DNA of 64,000 nucleotides. Origin: Brevibacterium sp. S111 (GTDB lineage Bacteria; Actinomycetota; Actinomycetes; Actinomycetales; Brevibacteriaceae). Shown one piece after another: positions 16,045-24,530 of this stretch (positions are counted from its first letter, which is position 1; each line of letters starts with the position of its first letter). The DNA is taken from the NCBI RefSeq assembly GCF_004745075.1, contig NZ_RHFH01000010.1:62001-126000 (forward strand), given 5' to 3'. The notes beneath the pieces were generated by a model that saw nothing but the letters and a program-made list of their open reading frames with translations, had not been told where the DNA came from and made no database searches. Both the position numbers and the translations under genes were made by a program.

Positions 16045-17079
16045 TCAGGCAGCGAGGAACTCTGCGAGTGTCGCAGAGATCTGTTCGGTTTCGGTGAGGA
16101 ACCCGTCGTGGCCGACGGCCGAGTCGATGACATCGTGTCTGACCCGGCCCGGCAGTGCCTCGGCGAGGATGCCCACCTGTTCGGGTGGGAACAGTCGGTC
16201 CGAGGACACGGAGACGACGAGGTTGTCCCGGCACGCATCGGCCAGTGCGGTGGCGAGGTCGGCCGAGCGGCCGTGGCGGACATCATGGTCGCGCAGCGCA
16301 CGGGTGAGCACGATGTAGCTGTGCGGGTCGAACCGGGCGGTGAGCTTCTTCGCCTGATGGTCGAGGTACGAGGTGACCTCGTAGTAGTCCTCGGATCGTC
16401 TGCGACGGGAGAACCGTTCGTTGAGTTCGGCGTCGTTGCGGTAGGTCAGATGCGCGATCTGACGGGCCAGGCCGAGTCCCTGTCCCGGAAACCGACCGAC
16501 GGCCGAATAGTCTCCGGAATAGTAGTCGGGGTCGAGTTCGATCGCCCGCTCCTGCATCATCGCCCAGGCGATCTGGTCGGCTTCGCAGAATGCGGGAGCG
16601 GCGAGGATCGCGCATTTGCGCACCTTCCGCTGGTCCAACAGCGCGAACTCCAGGGCTCGGGCGCCTCCCATGGATCCGCCGATCACGGCGGCCCAGGAGT
16701 CGATGCCGAGGATCTGTGCGAGGTTGTGCTCCAATCTGGCCATGTCCCGGATCGAAACCCGGGGGAACCGGGAGCCGTAGGCCAACCCGTCATCGAAGAT
16801 CGACTGCGGACCGGTCGTGCCCGAACAGCCGCCGAGAGAATTCGCGCACACCACGAAGTAGTCGTTCGTGTCCACGGCCTCGCCGGGGCCGACGACACCC
16901 GCCCACCAGTCGGTGACGCGGGTGTCGCCGGTCAGAGCATGTTCGATGAGGATCGCATTGGACCGATCCGAGTTGAGAGTGCCGAAGGTCTCATAGGCGA
17001 TCTCAACCGTACCGAACGTGTGTCCCGAATCCGTGCCGAAGCCCAGGATCCGTTCGACCGAAGTGCTCTGGGTGGTCAT
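16045..17079 (-). CDS. metX: Homoserine O-acetyltransferase
   Basis: It transfers acetyl from acetyl-CoA to homoserine, the first committed step to methionine. It is a 344-residue alpha/beta-hydrolase. The nucleophile Ser136 lies in GGSMGGA, the acid Asp in SSDRLFPP and the His in VGHDGFL. The substrate-binding ALTGD and NSLGGCSGTTGP motifs are intact. One base separates it from the metY stop, so it is translated from the metY-metX mRNA. Acetyl- versus succinyl-specificity is assumed from the family and from pairing with metY. Confidence 0.95.
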   Translation of the reverse strand: MTTQSTSVERILGFGTDSGHTFGTVEIAYETFGTLNSDRSNAILIEHALTGDTRVTDWWAGVVGPGEAVDTNDYFVVCANSLGGCSGTTGPQSIFDDGLAYGSRFPRVSIRDMARLEHNLAQILGIDSWAAVIGGSMGGARALEFALLDQRKVRKCAILAAPAFCEADQIAWAMMQERAIELDPDYYSGDYSAVGRFPGQGLGLARQIAHLTYRNDAELNERFSRRRRSEDYYEVTSYLDHQAKKLTARFDPHSYIVLTRALRDHDVRHGRSADLATALADACRDNLVVSVSSDRLFPPEQVGILAEALPGRVRHDVIDSAVGHDGFLTETEQISATLAEFLAA

Positions 17080-17080
17080 C

Positions 17081-18403
17081 TCAGGCCGCGGTCGACGCCT
17101 TCGCCGCTGCTGCTGCGAAGCCCTTGTCGAGGTCGCCGATGATGTCGTCGATGCCTTCGAGGCCCACGGACAGGCGCACCAGTGCGGGGTTGACTCCGGC
17201 CGCTTCCTGAGCCGCGTCGTCGAGCTGCGAGTGCGTGGTCGAGGCCGGGTGGATGACGAGGGAGCGGACGTCGCCGATGTTGGCCACGTGTGAGTGCAGT
17301 TCGAGGGCGTCGACGAAGGCCACAGCTGCGTCGTAGCCGCCGGCGATGTCGAAGGCCAACACGGATCCGACGCCGTTGGGCAGGTACTTCTTCGCCTTCT
17401 CGCTCCAGGGGCTCGAGGCGAGCCCGGCGTAGGCGACGCGGGTGACCTGGTCGTGACCTTCGAGGTAGGCGGCGACCTTCTCAGCGTTCTCGACGTGACG
17501 GGCGATGCGCAGGCTCAGCGTCTCCAGCCCCTGAGCGATGAGGAAGGCGTTGAACGGGCTGGCCGCCGGTCCGAGATCGCGCAGGCCCTGCACCCGGGCC
17601 TTGAGCCCGAAGGACACATTGGCGCCGAAGGGGCCGTCGGCTCCGAGGTCACGGGCGTAGACGAGACCGTTGTAGGACTCATCGGGTTCGTTGAAGCCGG
17701 GGAACTTCTCCGGCTGTGCGCCGTAGTCGAAGTTTCCGCTGTCGACGACGACACCGGCGATCGAGGTGCCGTGTCCGCCGAGGTACTTCGTGGCCGAATG
17801 GAGGACGACATCGGCGCCGTGTTCGATCGGACGCACGAGGTAGGGGCTGGCCAGCGTGTTGTCGGTGAACAGCGGCACACCGGCGGCGTGGGCGATATCG
17901 GCGACGGCGGTGATGTCGAGGACATCGGAGCGGGGGTTGGAGACGACCTCTGCAAAGAACAGCTTCGTGTTCTCCTGCACGGCGTTCTTCCACTCGTCGA
18001 GATCGTCGACGTCGACGAAGGTGGTGTCGATGCCGAGCTTGCGCAGGGTGACGTTGAAGAGGTTCTGCGTGCCGCCGTAGAGGCTGGAGCTGGCCACGAT
18101 GTGATCACCGGCACCGGCGATGTTCGTGATCGCCAGCAGGGCTGCGGACTGTCCCGATGCGGTGAGCACGGCGTGCACCCCGCCTTCGAGGTCGGCGATG
18201 CGGTTCTCCACGACCTCGGTGGTCGGGTTCGTGATGCGGGTGTAGATCGGACCGAGCTCGGAGAGGGCGAAGCGGTTGGCCGCGGTCTCGTTGCTGTCGA
18301 AGACGAAGGAGGTCGTCTGGTGAATCGGCAGCGCACGCGATCCGGTGGCCGGGTCGGGTGTCTGTCCCGCGTGGATCTGACGGGTGTCGAATGACTGGCT
18401 CAT
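17081..18403 (-). CDS. metY: O-acetylhomoserine sulfhydrylase
   Basis: A PLP enzyme that makes homocysteine directly from O-acetylhomoserine and sulfide. Its 440 residues carry the PLP-lysine motif SATKYLGGHG with Lys206, the substrate-loop YTRITNPT (54-61) and the long C-terminal SPWSEKAKKYLPNG insertion typical of MetY rather than MetB. GAGGAG lies seven bases before ATG 18403. A 204-base region upstream holds a repeat array that may be its control site. Confidence 0.95.
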   Translation of the reverse strand: MSQSFDTRQIHAGQTPDPATGSRALPIHQTTSFVFDSNETAANRFALSELGPIYTRITNPTTEVVENRIADLEGGVHAVLTASGQSAALLAITNIAGAGDHIVASSSLYGGTQNLFNVTLRKLGIDTTFVDVDDLDEWKNAVQENTKLFFAEVVSNPRSDVLDITAVADIAHAAGVPLFTDNTLASPYLVRPIEHGADVVLHSATKYLGGHGTSIAGVVVDSGNFDYGAQPEKFPGFNEPDESYNGLVYARDLGADGPFGANVSFGLKARVQGLRDLGPAASPFNAFLIAQGLETLSLRIARHVENAEKVAAYLEGHDQVTRVAYAGLASSPWSEKAKKYLPNGVGSVLAFDIAGGYDAAVAFVDALELHSHVANIGDVRSLVIHPASTTHSQLDDAAQEAAGVNPALVRLSVGLEGIDDIIGDLDKGFAAAAAKASTAA

Positions 18404-18500
18404 GGTGTCTCTCCTCTGTGAGGGCGACGGCGGTGCCGGCGGTTGAGGTCGATGTGATGTTGTCTACTGTCATCGACTTTCTCGACGCACGTCCGCCTGT

Positions 18501-18546
18501 GTGTCATGTTGGTGTCATCACGTGTCATCTTTCGTCACAGATGACA
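18501..18546. promoter_or_regulatory. Phased GTGTCAT array upstream of metY
   Basis: GTGTCAT begins at 18501, 18512 and 18522, i.e. spaced 11 and 10 bases, one helical turn each. The last copy extends to TGTCATC (18524-18530), which forms a perfect 7-bp inverted repeat with GATGACA (18540-18546) across nine to ten bases. The array lies 98-143 bases upstream of the metY start on the minus strand, a good distance for an activator. It does not match the McbR half-site pattern known from Corynebacterium. Confidence 0.5.
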
Positions 18547-18607
18547 GACTCCCGCCGGTCGCATTTCGACAGGCATTTGCTGTGCGCAGATCAGCCGGCC
18601 CCTGTCC

Positions 18608-21600
18608 TCAGCGGAAGTTCCGTGCCTTCGTCGGCAGCTGCACTTCGAGCGGGATGAGTTTGTGTGCGTAGAGGCTCACGACGTCTCCCCCGCGCTGGAT
18701 GAGACCGGTGACGACGAGGACGTTGCGGGAGGTCGCGACCGCGCGGAAGCGTTTCATCAGTCCGGCCGTGGCGACGACATTGAGCATTCCGAATTCGTCT
18801 TCGAGGTTGATGAAGGTGATCCCCGAGGCGGTGGCAGGACGCTGCCGGTGGGTGACGATCGCGGCCACGGTCATCCGGGTCCCGTCCGCAGCGCGTGCGG
18901 CATCCGCGGTCGAGGAGTACCCGCGGGCGCGCAGCGTCTCCCGCAGGATCTGTGTGGGGTAGCCGTCGACGGTGATCCCGGTGGAGAAGAGCTCGGCCAA
19001 GGTCACATCGAAGGCGTCCATCGTCGGCAGCGCCGGTGCCGAGTCCACCGTCGCCGTCCCCGGCAGCAGCCCCGGGTGGGCACCGGCGACTCCCCCGGCC
19101 AGCCACAGCGCCTGCCTGCGGTCGAGGTCGAATCCGGCCAGGGCTCCGGCCGTGGCCAAGGACTCCAGGGCCTGCTTGCCGATTCCTGTGCGTTCGGCCA
19201 GGTCCGCCACCGAGGAGAAGGGAGCGGATTCGCGTTCGGCCACGATCACCTCGGCGAAGGTGCCGACATGTGCGACCGTGTCCAGTCCCAGACGGATCCC
19301 CAGCTCCCCCGCCGAGGCGGCCGCCTCGGTGCCGGTGCTCCCCGCGTCCCCGAGCCCGACCCGTTCGAGGTCGGTCGCCGCCTGCGAACAGCGGATGTCG
19401 ACGGGCAGGATCGGCACCCCATGTCGGCGGGCATCGGCGATGAGCGACTGCGGTGAGTAGAAGCCCATCGGCTGGCTGCGCAGCAGTCCGGCAGTGAACG
19501 CCGCATGATGGTGATGCTTGAACCAGGCGGACTGGTAGACGAGGTTCGCGAAGCTGATCGCGTGCGATTCGGGGAACCCGTAGTTCGCGAAGGCGGCGAT
19601 GGTCGCGAAGATCGCCTCGGCGGTATCTTCGTCGACCCCACGTTCCAGGGCGCCGAGGCGGAACTTCTCTGCGAGTTCGGCCATCCGCTTCTCCGACCGG
19701 CGTGAGCCCATGGCCTGCCGCAGGCGGTCGGCGTCGGCCCCGGTGAAGCCTCCGACATCGATGGCCATCTGCATGAGCTGCTCTTGGAACAGCGGCACTC
19801 CGCAGGTCTTGGCCAAGGACTTCTCGAGCAGCGGGTGGAGGTATTCGACCTCGTCGAGGCTCTGCCGCCTGCGGATGTATGGGTGAACGGAGCCGCCCTG
19901 GATCGGGCCCGGGCGGATGAGCGCGACCTGCACGGCCAGGTCGTAGAACGTCTTCGGTCGCAGCCGAGGCAGGGTCGCCAGCTGGGCCCGGGATTCGACC
20001 TGGAAGACCCCGACGGCATCGGCGCGGCACAGCATCTCGTAGACGGCGTCATCCGTGTCGTCGATCTCCGCCCGGTCGATGAGGACGCCGGTGTGGCGGT
20101 GGACGAGACCGACCATCTCGTGCAGGGCGGTGAGCATGCCCAGGCCGAGCAGATCGAACTTCACCAGTTCCATGGCCGCACAGTCGTCTTTGTCCCACTG
20201 CACCACGGTGCGGTGGCCCATCGTGGCCTTCTCGATCGGCACCACCTCGCCGATGGCACGGTCGGCGAGGATCATTCCGCCGGAGTGGATGCCCAGGTGC
20301 CGGGGTGAGCCGAGCAGGTCTCCGGCGACCCGGAGCACGGGCGCGGGCACCGACGAGTCTGCGGCATCGGGCAGGCTCGCCCACCGGTTGCTCGCCTTCG
20401 AGAACGCATCCTGCTGTCCGGGAGCGTAGCCGAGGCTGAAGGCCGCGTCCCGGATCGCCGATTTCGCTCGGTAGGTGATGACATTGGCGACCTGAGCGGC
20501 CCGATCTCGGCCGAAATGATCGTAGACGTATTGGATGACCTCCTCGCGGCGGCCCGATTCGATGTCGATGTCGATGTCCGGATACCCCTTGCGGTCCGGG
20601 GACAGGAACCGGTCGAAGAGCAGCTCGTGCTTGACCGCGTCGACGGCGGTGATGCCGAGGACGAAGCAGACCGCGGAGTTCGCCGCCGAGCCCCGCCCCT
20701 GGCAGAAGATCCCCATCTGACGGCAGAATTCGGTGATGTCGAAGACGATGAGGAAGTATCCGCAGAAACCCAGCTGTGCGATCATGTCCATCTCCCGATC
20801 CAGCTGCTCCCACGCTCTCGGGTTCTCGGCTCTGGTCCCGTAGCGGTGCCGGCCGCGGTCGGCGATGAGACCGCGCAGATAGGCCTCCCCGTCGCCCTCA
20901 TCGGGCATCGGCGCCTTCGGCAGATCGGGACGGGCCGCAGACAGGACGAAGGAACATTCCCTCCCGATCCGCACCGCGTTCTCCAACGCCTGCCGGGGGA
21001 ACCTCGCGGCCATCTCCTCTCCCGTGTGGATGCGGGCGCTCGCCGTCGCCGGCAGCCATCCGGTCAGTTCGTCCAAGGAGAGTCGTGCGCGCACCGAGGC
21101 TCTCACCTGCGCGGACTTCCAGCCGGCGCGGGTGGCGAAGTGGACGGCGTTGCTCGCCACGATCGGCAGATGCGTGCGCTTGGCCAGATCGCCGAGGTGG
21201 CGCAGCCTTTCGTCGTCATCCGGGGTTCCGTCCCGGCTGAGTTCGACGGCGACCCGATCGGGTCCGAAGAGCGCAGTGAGTTCGCGCAGAGCGCCGAGGC
21301 CCCCATCGTCATCGCCCAGGGCCTGTCGCAGCGGACCCTTGCGGCAGCCGGTGAGGATCATCCAGTCGCCGTCCATCGCCGCCAGCTCTTCGATGTCGAA
21401 GACGGGGCGGTTCTTCTCCCCGCGCAGATTCGCCTCGGTGATGGCCTGGGAGAGTCGGTGGTAGCCGTCGACGCTGCGAGCGAGGACGAGCAGGTGTTTC
21501 GCATCGGGATCGGTCTGGCCGGGGATCTTCTCTTCCAACCCGAGGGACAGTTCGGAGCCGAAGACAGTGTCCAGCCCCGCTTCGGCGGCGGCATGGGCGA

Positions 21601-22075
21601 AGCGGACCGCACCGTAGAGACCGTTGTGGTCGGTCAGCGCCAGAGAGGTCAGTCCGGCAGCGGCTCCGGCGGCGACGAGCTCTTCGGGTTCGGACGCCCC
21701 GTCGAGGAAGCTGAACTGGGAATGCACGTGCAGCTCCGCCCACTCCACGTTCGTCCGTCGCGGCGGCGGACCGCCGTTCGTCCCCCTCCCCATGCCGGCG
21801 CCTGTCGGTTCGTGGTAGCGGCCGCGCCCGTCCGAACCGCCTGGTCCGACGGAGACCTGGTAGCGGTCGGGGCGAGAGAACGCCGGCGCGTCGGAGCCGT
21901 CGGCATGTTTGTCAACACTGTGTTTGTCGGCACTGTGTTTGTCGGTTGCGCCGTCCGCTCCTCCCGTCCCCGGGGCGGCACGTGAGTCGGAGGCCTCGCG
22001 TACTCCGGGTGTGTCTTTGCCTTCGAGTCGGCGGGCGAGCTTCGACCAGGGGGTGCGCGGGTTCGAAAATCCCAT
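18608..22075 (-). CDS. dnaE2: Error-prone DNA polymerase III alpha subunit homologue DnaE2
   Basis: A 1155-residue C-family polymerase used for mutagenic repair. The N-terminus GFSNPRTPWSKLARRL is typical of actinobacterial DnaE2. The PHP domain begins near 112 (ELHVHSQFSFLDGAS, LALTDHNGLYG). The polymerase catalytic triad region is GYPDIDIDIESGRREEV. Helix-hairpin-helix and OB domains follow. Residues 40-60 form a disordered linker with a tandem DKHS repeat. AGGAGG lies five bases before ATG 22075. It is the last gene of an SOS operon with imuA' and imuB. Confidence 0.96.
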   Translation of the reverse strand: MGFSNPRTPWSKLARRLEGKDTPGVREASDSRAAPGTGGADGATDKHSADKHSVDKHADGSDAPAFSRPDRYQVSVGPGGSDGRGRYHEPTGAGMGRGTNGGPPPRRTNVEWAELHVHSQFSFLDGASEPEELVAAGAAAGLTSLALTDHNGLYGAVRFAHAAAEAGLDTVFGSELSLGLEEKIPGQTDPDAKHLLVLARSVDGYHRLSQAITEANLRGEKNRPVFDIEELAAMDGDWMILTGCRKGPLRQALGDDDGGLGALRELTALFGPDRVAVELSRDGTPDDDERLRHLGDLAKRTHLPIVASNAVHFATRAGWKSAQVRASVRARLSLDELTGWLPATASARIHTGEEMAARFPRQALENAVRIGRECSFVLSAARPDLPKAPMPDEGDGEAYLRGLIADRGRHRYGTRAENPRAWEQLDREMDMIAQLGFCGYFLIVFDITEFCRQMGIFCQGRGSAANSAVCFVLGITAVDAVKHELLFDRFLSPDRKGYPDIDIDIESGRREEVIQYVYDHFGRDRAAQVANVITYRAKSAIRDAAFSLGYAPGQQDAFSKASNRWASLPDAADSSVPAPVLRVAGDLLGSPRHLGIHSGGMILADRAIGEVVPIEKATMGHRTVVQWDKDDCAAMELVKFDLLGLGMLTALHEMVGLVHRHTGVLIDRAEIDDTDDAVYEMLCRADAVGVFQVESRAQLATLPRLRPKTFYDLAVQVALIRPGPIQGGSVHPYIRRRQSLDEVEYLHPLLEKSLAKTCGVPLFQEQLMQMAIDVGGFTGADADRLRQAMGSRRSEKRMAELAEKFRLGALERGVDEDTAEAIFATIAAFANYGFPESHAISFANLVYQSAWFKHHHHAAFTAGLLRSQPMGFYSPQSLIADARRHGVPILPVDIRCSQAATDLERVGLGDAGSTGTEAAASAGELGIRLGLDTVAHVGTFAEVIVAERESAPFSSVADLAERTGIGKQALESLATAGALAGFDLDRRQALWLAGGVAGAHPGLLPGTATVDSAPALPTMDAFDVTLAELFSTGITVDGYPTQILRETLRARGYSSTADAARAADGTRMTVAAIVTHRQRPATASGITFINLEDEFGMLNVVATAGLMKRFRAVATSRNVLVVTGLIQRGGDVVSLYAHKLIPLEVQLPTKARNFR
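21899..21943. repeat. 15-bp tandem repeat, three units, inside dnaE2
   Basis: Units 21899-21913, 21914-21928 and 21929-21943; the last two share 13 of 15 bases (AACACTGTGTTTGTC and GGCACTGTGTTTGTC) and the first is more diverged. In the protein they give DKHSA-DKHSV-DKHAD in the low-complexity linker before the PHP domain. The copy number keeps the frame, so it may vary between strains. Confidence 0.8.
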
Positions 22076-22129
22076 CGCGGCCTCCTCTCATCCATGGTTT
22101 CTCATCAGTGACCGTGGTCCGGAACCTGA

Positions 22130-23728
22130 TCAGCAGTAGCGTCCGGTCAGGTACCACTGGCCGTGTTCCTTGCTCAGCAGCAGAGCGCGCCCGGTATCGG
22201 TGACGACCTGCAGTCGGGTCCGGTACACGGCCCGTTCGGGATCCCACCACCCGGATTCGATGGGCCAGGAGCCCGAGTAGTCGGTGACGGCCTCGGTCTG
22301 CCCGGTGGGGAATCTGATCGTCGCCGGTGTGGCCTCCAGCCCCGAGGGGCGGGCTTCCACCGACGTCCCGTCGGCTGCGAGCACGTCGACGGCGAGGCGT
22401 TCGACGGTCGTCGGACGGGGCGCGTGCAGGGCACCGGGCCAGGGCGCAGAGGGGCTGCGCTCAGGGACGGCTGCCTGCTGCCACGGGGTCCACAGGTTCG
22501 TCTCGGCGGGGTCCCACCCGCCTTGGAGGCCGGGGACCAGGACGGCATCGGGCCCGAACAGTCCCTGCAGACGTTCGAGGGTATGGGTGATCTGCCCGGT
22601 GTTCTCGTCGAACAGGCTCCGCGTGGCACCGATCGGGGTGGTCAATTCGGCGGCGATGAGGCGCAACGCGATGATGCCGTCTTCGGAGAAGTCCTCGACG
22701 TCGGGGGCCGGATCGTCGACGGTGTCGGGCTCCTGCCGACTGTCGCCGCGCGGAGCTGCACCGCCGGCCAGCCAGCCTTCGGCCTGCCACCTCAGTCGGT
22801 CTGCGATCGAGTTCTCCTGCATGTCCTCAATCCGCCAGGTTCGGGATGAGGATCGACCGGCTGCGGCATCGAGTTCGATCGTGATCTGCGTGCAGACCAG
22901 CCCCTGCCTGCGCACCTTGGCCAGCAGATCTGCACCGAGCTGGCGGGCGAGGAATCCGAGGGTGTCGCTGCGGGTCGTCGGGGCATCGAGGTCGAGTTCG
23001 ACTTCGAGCTGTTCGCCGCGGACGTGGTCGGCAAGCGGGACCGTTTCCCGACCGGAGGCCAGGTCGTGCACATGCCGGCCGAAGGCACCGAAGCGTGCGC
23101 TCACGTCTTCGGCCGCAAGGCGAGCGAAGTCGCCGAGGGTGCGCAGCCCCAACTGCAGGAAGACCTCGATCAGCCCGGTCGCCTCGGTGCCGGCGTATTC
23201 CAGGGTGGTGATCGGCTGGGCCGAGAGGAAGTCCACGGTCTGCCCGGGCTCGACCCGACGCGCTTGACCTGCGGCGAGGACGGCGGCGAAGACGGTGTCG
23301 GCGATTCCGGGGAAGAATTCCCATCCGGTGTCGTCGACGAGAGCGGAGACCAGGGTTTCGACAGCGCCGGCTTCGTCTGCGCAGCTGTGTCTGAGCGAAT
23401 CGAGAGGGATCGCCAAGGTTCCCGGGCTGAGCAGAGTGAACCGGGCGACGAGGTCTTCGAGGGCGGCGACTCCGGCACTGAAGTGTCGGTTGTCTGCCTC
23501 TTCATCCCAGACGGCGACATGGGCTTCCGGGCAGCGGTATCCCACGGCACGCCTGTTGTTGCCGGCGGTGATTCCGGCCGCACGGGCGGGAGCATTGGCG
23601 GCGATGACCTTGCCTCCGTGGAGGACTGCGACCGGGCGGCCCGGTCCGATGCCGTGTTCGACCGCTGCGGCCACGGCCGGCCAGTCGGGCACCGTCAGGA
23701 CGAGGGTGCGGCTGAACTCATCCGACAT
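22130..23728 (-). CDS. imuB: ImuB, inactive Y-family polymerase-like mutasome adaptor
   Basis: A 532-residue protein with the Y-family fold but without the paired acidic catalytic residues: the N-terminal strand is TLVLTVPDWPAV and no SxDE motif is present. It has the helix-hairpin-helix region (LIEVFLQLGLRTLGDFARL) and a clamp-binding candidate EQLEVELDL, and ends in HGQWYLTGRYC as in other actinobacterial ImuB. In mycobacteria ImuB links DnaE2 to the beta clamp and ImuA'. It overlaps imuA' by 11 bases and is followed by dnaE2 after 54 bases. Confidence 0.93.
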   Translation of the reverse strand: MSDEFSRTLVLTVPDWPAVAAAVEHGIGPGRPVAVLHGGKVIAANAPARAAGITAGNNRRAVGYRCPEAHVAVWDEEADNRHFSAGVAALEDLVARFTLLSPGTLAIPLDSLRHSCADEAGAVETLVSALVDDTGWEFFPGIADTVFAAVLAAGQARRVEPGQTVDFLSAQPITTLEYAGTEATGLIEVFLQLGLRTLGDFARLAAEDVSARFGAFGRHVHDLASGRETVPLADHVRGEQLEVELDLDAPTTRSDTLGFLARQLGADLLAKVRRQGLVCTQITIELDAAAGRSSSRTWRIEDMQENSIADRLRWQAEGWLAGGAAPRGDSRQEPDTVDDPAPDVEDFSEDGIIALRLIAAELTTPIGATRSLFDENTGQITHTLERLQGLFGPDAVLVPGLQGGWDPAETNLWTPWQQAAVPERSPSAPWPGALHAPRPTTVERLAVDVLAADGTSVEARPSGLEATPATIRFPTGQTEAVTDYSGSWPIESGWWDPERAVYRTRLQVVTDTGRALLLSKEHGQWYLTGRYC

Positions 23729-24491
23729 GGCTGATCACCTGCCGCAGCTGTGTGATCGTCGACCAGCGAGGATCGTCGGCGGTCTCCGCATCCCCTGTCC
23801 CTGTCTGGGTGGTGGACACTCCGGCAGCTGCATCGGAGGTTTCGGCGGGAACGTCGAGCGTCCCCGCGGGGACGCTCGTGGGAGTCCCGGACGGGCCGGG
23901 CAGCAAGAACCGATGGGCTCCCGTCTGTGAACGAGCACGGACGAGGCAGGACTGCAGACGCCCGCGACCGTGTTCGGCACCCGACCAGCGGGTATCGGTG
24001 ATCTCGATCTGCTCCGTGCTGCCGGACAGGGGACGGAGACTGATGAGACTCATCCGTCGTTCACGGATCTTCGCCAGGAGCCGAGCCCGTTCCGAAGCAC
24101 TCGGGGCGAAGCCGGGGTCGACGAGGATGATGTCGAAGGATTCGATGAGGATCGAAGCCACCCGCAGCCAGTCCTCACCGGGGGTCGCGAGGTTGACGAA
24201 ATGGTCGAGGTCGACACCGAGGTCGGCAATCGAGGACACGGCCGGTTCGCCGAGTCCGATGCCGGCACACCACTTCTGTTCCCGGGTCGCCGCAGCGATC
24301 GTCGCCAAGCCGCAGCTCAACGACAGCTCACCGCTGACGGTGACGAGTTCACCACGCGGCAGACCACCGCGGCGAAACAGCGGAGAGAGCACAGGATCCA
24401 CCGGATGGGGTGGGATCTGATCGAACAGAGCCGCAGCCGTGGAGATCCCCATCTCCCGGCTGAGCTGTTCGACGACCGGTGCTGCTGACAT
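23718..24491 (-). CDS. imuA': ImuA'-like mutasome protein
   Basis: A 257-residue RecA-fold-related protein, third partner of the DnaE2 mutasome. The RecA-like core is LFRRGGLPRGELVTVSGELSLSCGLATIAAA, in which the Walker A Lys/Thr are missing, so ATP binding is doubtful. The C-terminal third (from about 180) is low-complexity and contains the VPAGT peptide encoded by a dispersed palindrome. ATG 24491 is chosen: GATAAT lies seven bases upstream, while the longer frame to 24527 would run through the LexA box. Confidence 0.88.
   Translation of the reverse strand: MSAAPVVEQLSREMGISTAAALFDQIPPHPVDPVLSPLFRRGGLPRGELVTVSGELSLSCGLATIAAATREQKWCAGIGLGEPAVSSIADLGVDLDHFVNLATPGEDWLRVASILIESFDIILVDPGFAPSASERARLLAKIRERRMSLISLRPLSGSTEQIEITDTRWSGAEHGRGRLQSCLVRARSQTGAHRFLLPGPSGTPTSVPAGTLDVPAETSDAAAGVSTTQTGTGDAETADDPRWSTITQLRQVISHVG
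23855..23878. repeat. Dispersed palindrome, copy 1 (in imuA')
   Basis: A 24-base perfect palindrome centred on CCGCGG with core GTCCCCGCGGGGAC. In imuA' the core reads V-P-A-G-T. Confidence 0.85.
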
Positions 24492-24502
24492 GACATCTAT
24501 TA

Positions 24503-24518
24503 TCGAACTGGTGTTCGA
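24503..24518. promoter_or_regulatory. LexA (SOS) box controlling imuA'-imuB-dnaE2
   Basis: TCGAACTGGTGTTCGA is a perfect actinobacterial LexA operator, TCGAAC-N4-GTTCGA. On the minus strand it runs directly into GATAAT, the probable -10, seven bases before ATG 24491. LexA bound here would cover the promoter; DNA damage would release it. Confidence 0.93.
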
Positions 24519-24530
24519 AATTGGCAAGAT

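Noticed and set aside
16108..17142. 344-codon plus-strand open frame over metX
   Set aside because: Exact antisense shadow of metX without motif or promoter.
18404..18607. SAM or B12 riboswitch before metY
   Set aside because: No SAM-I, SAM-II or cobalamin core pattern is recognisable; the region is better described by the GTGTCAT array.
20516..21985. 489-codon plus-strand open frame inside dnaE2
   Set aside because: Shadow of dnaE2; composition dominated by Val, Gly, Asp and Arg as expected from the third-position bias of the real gene.
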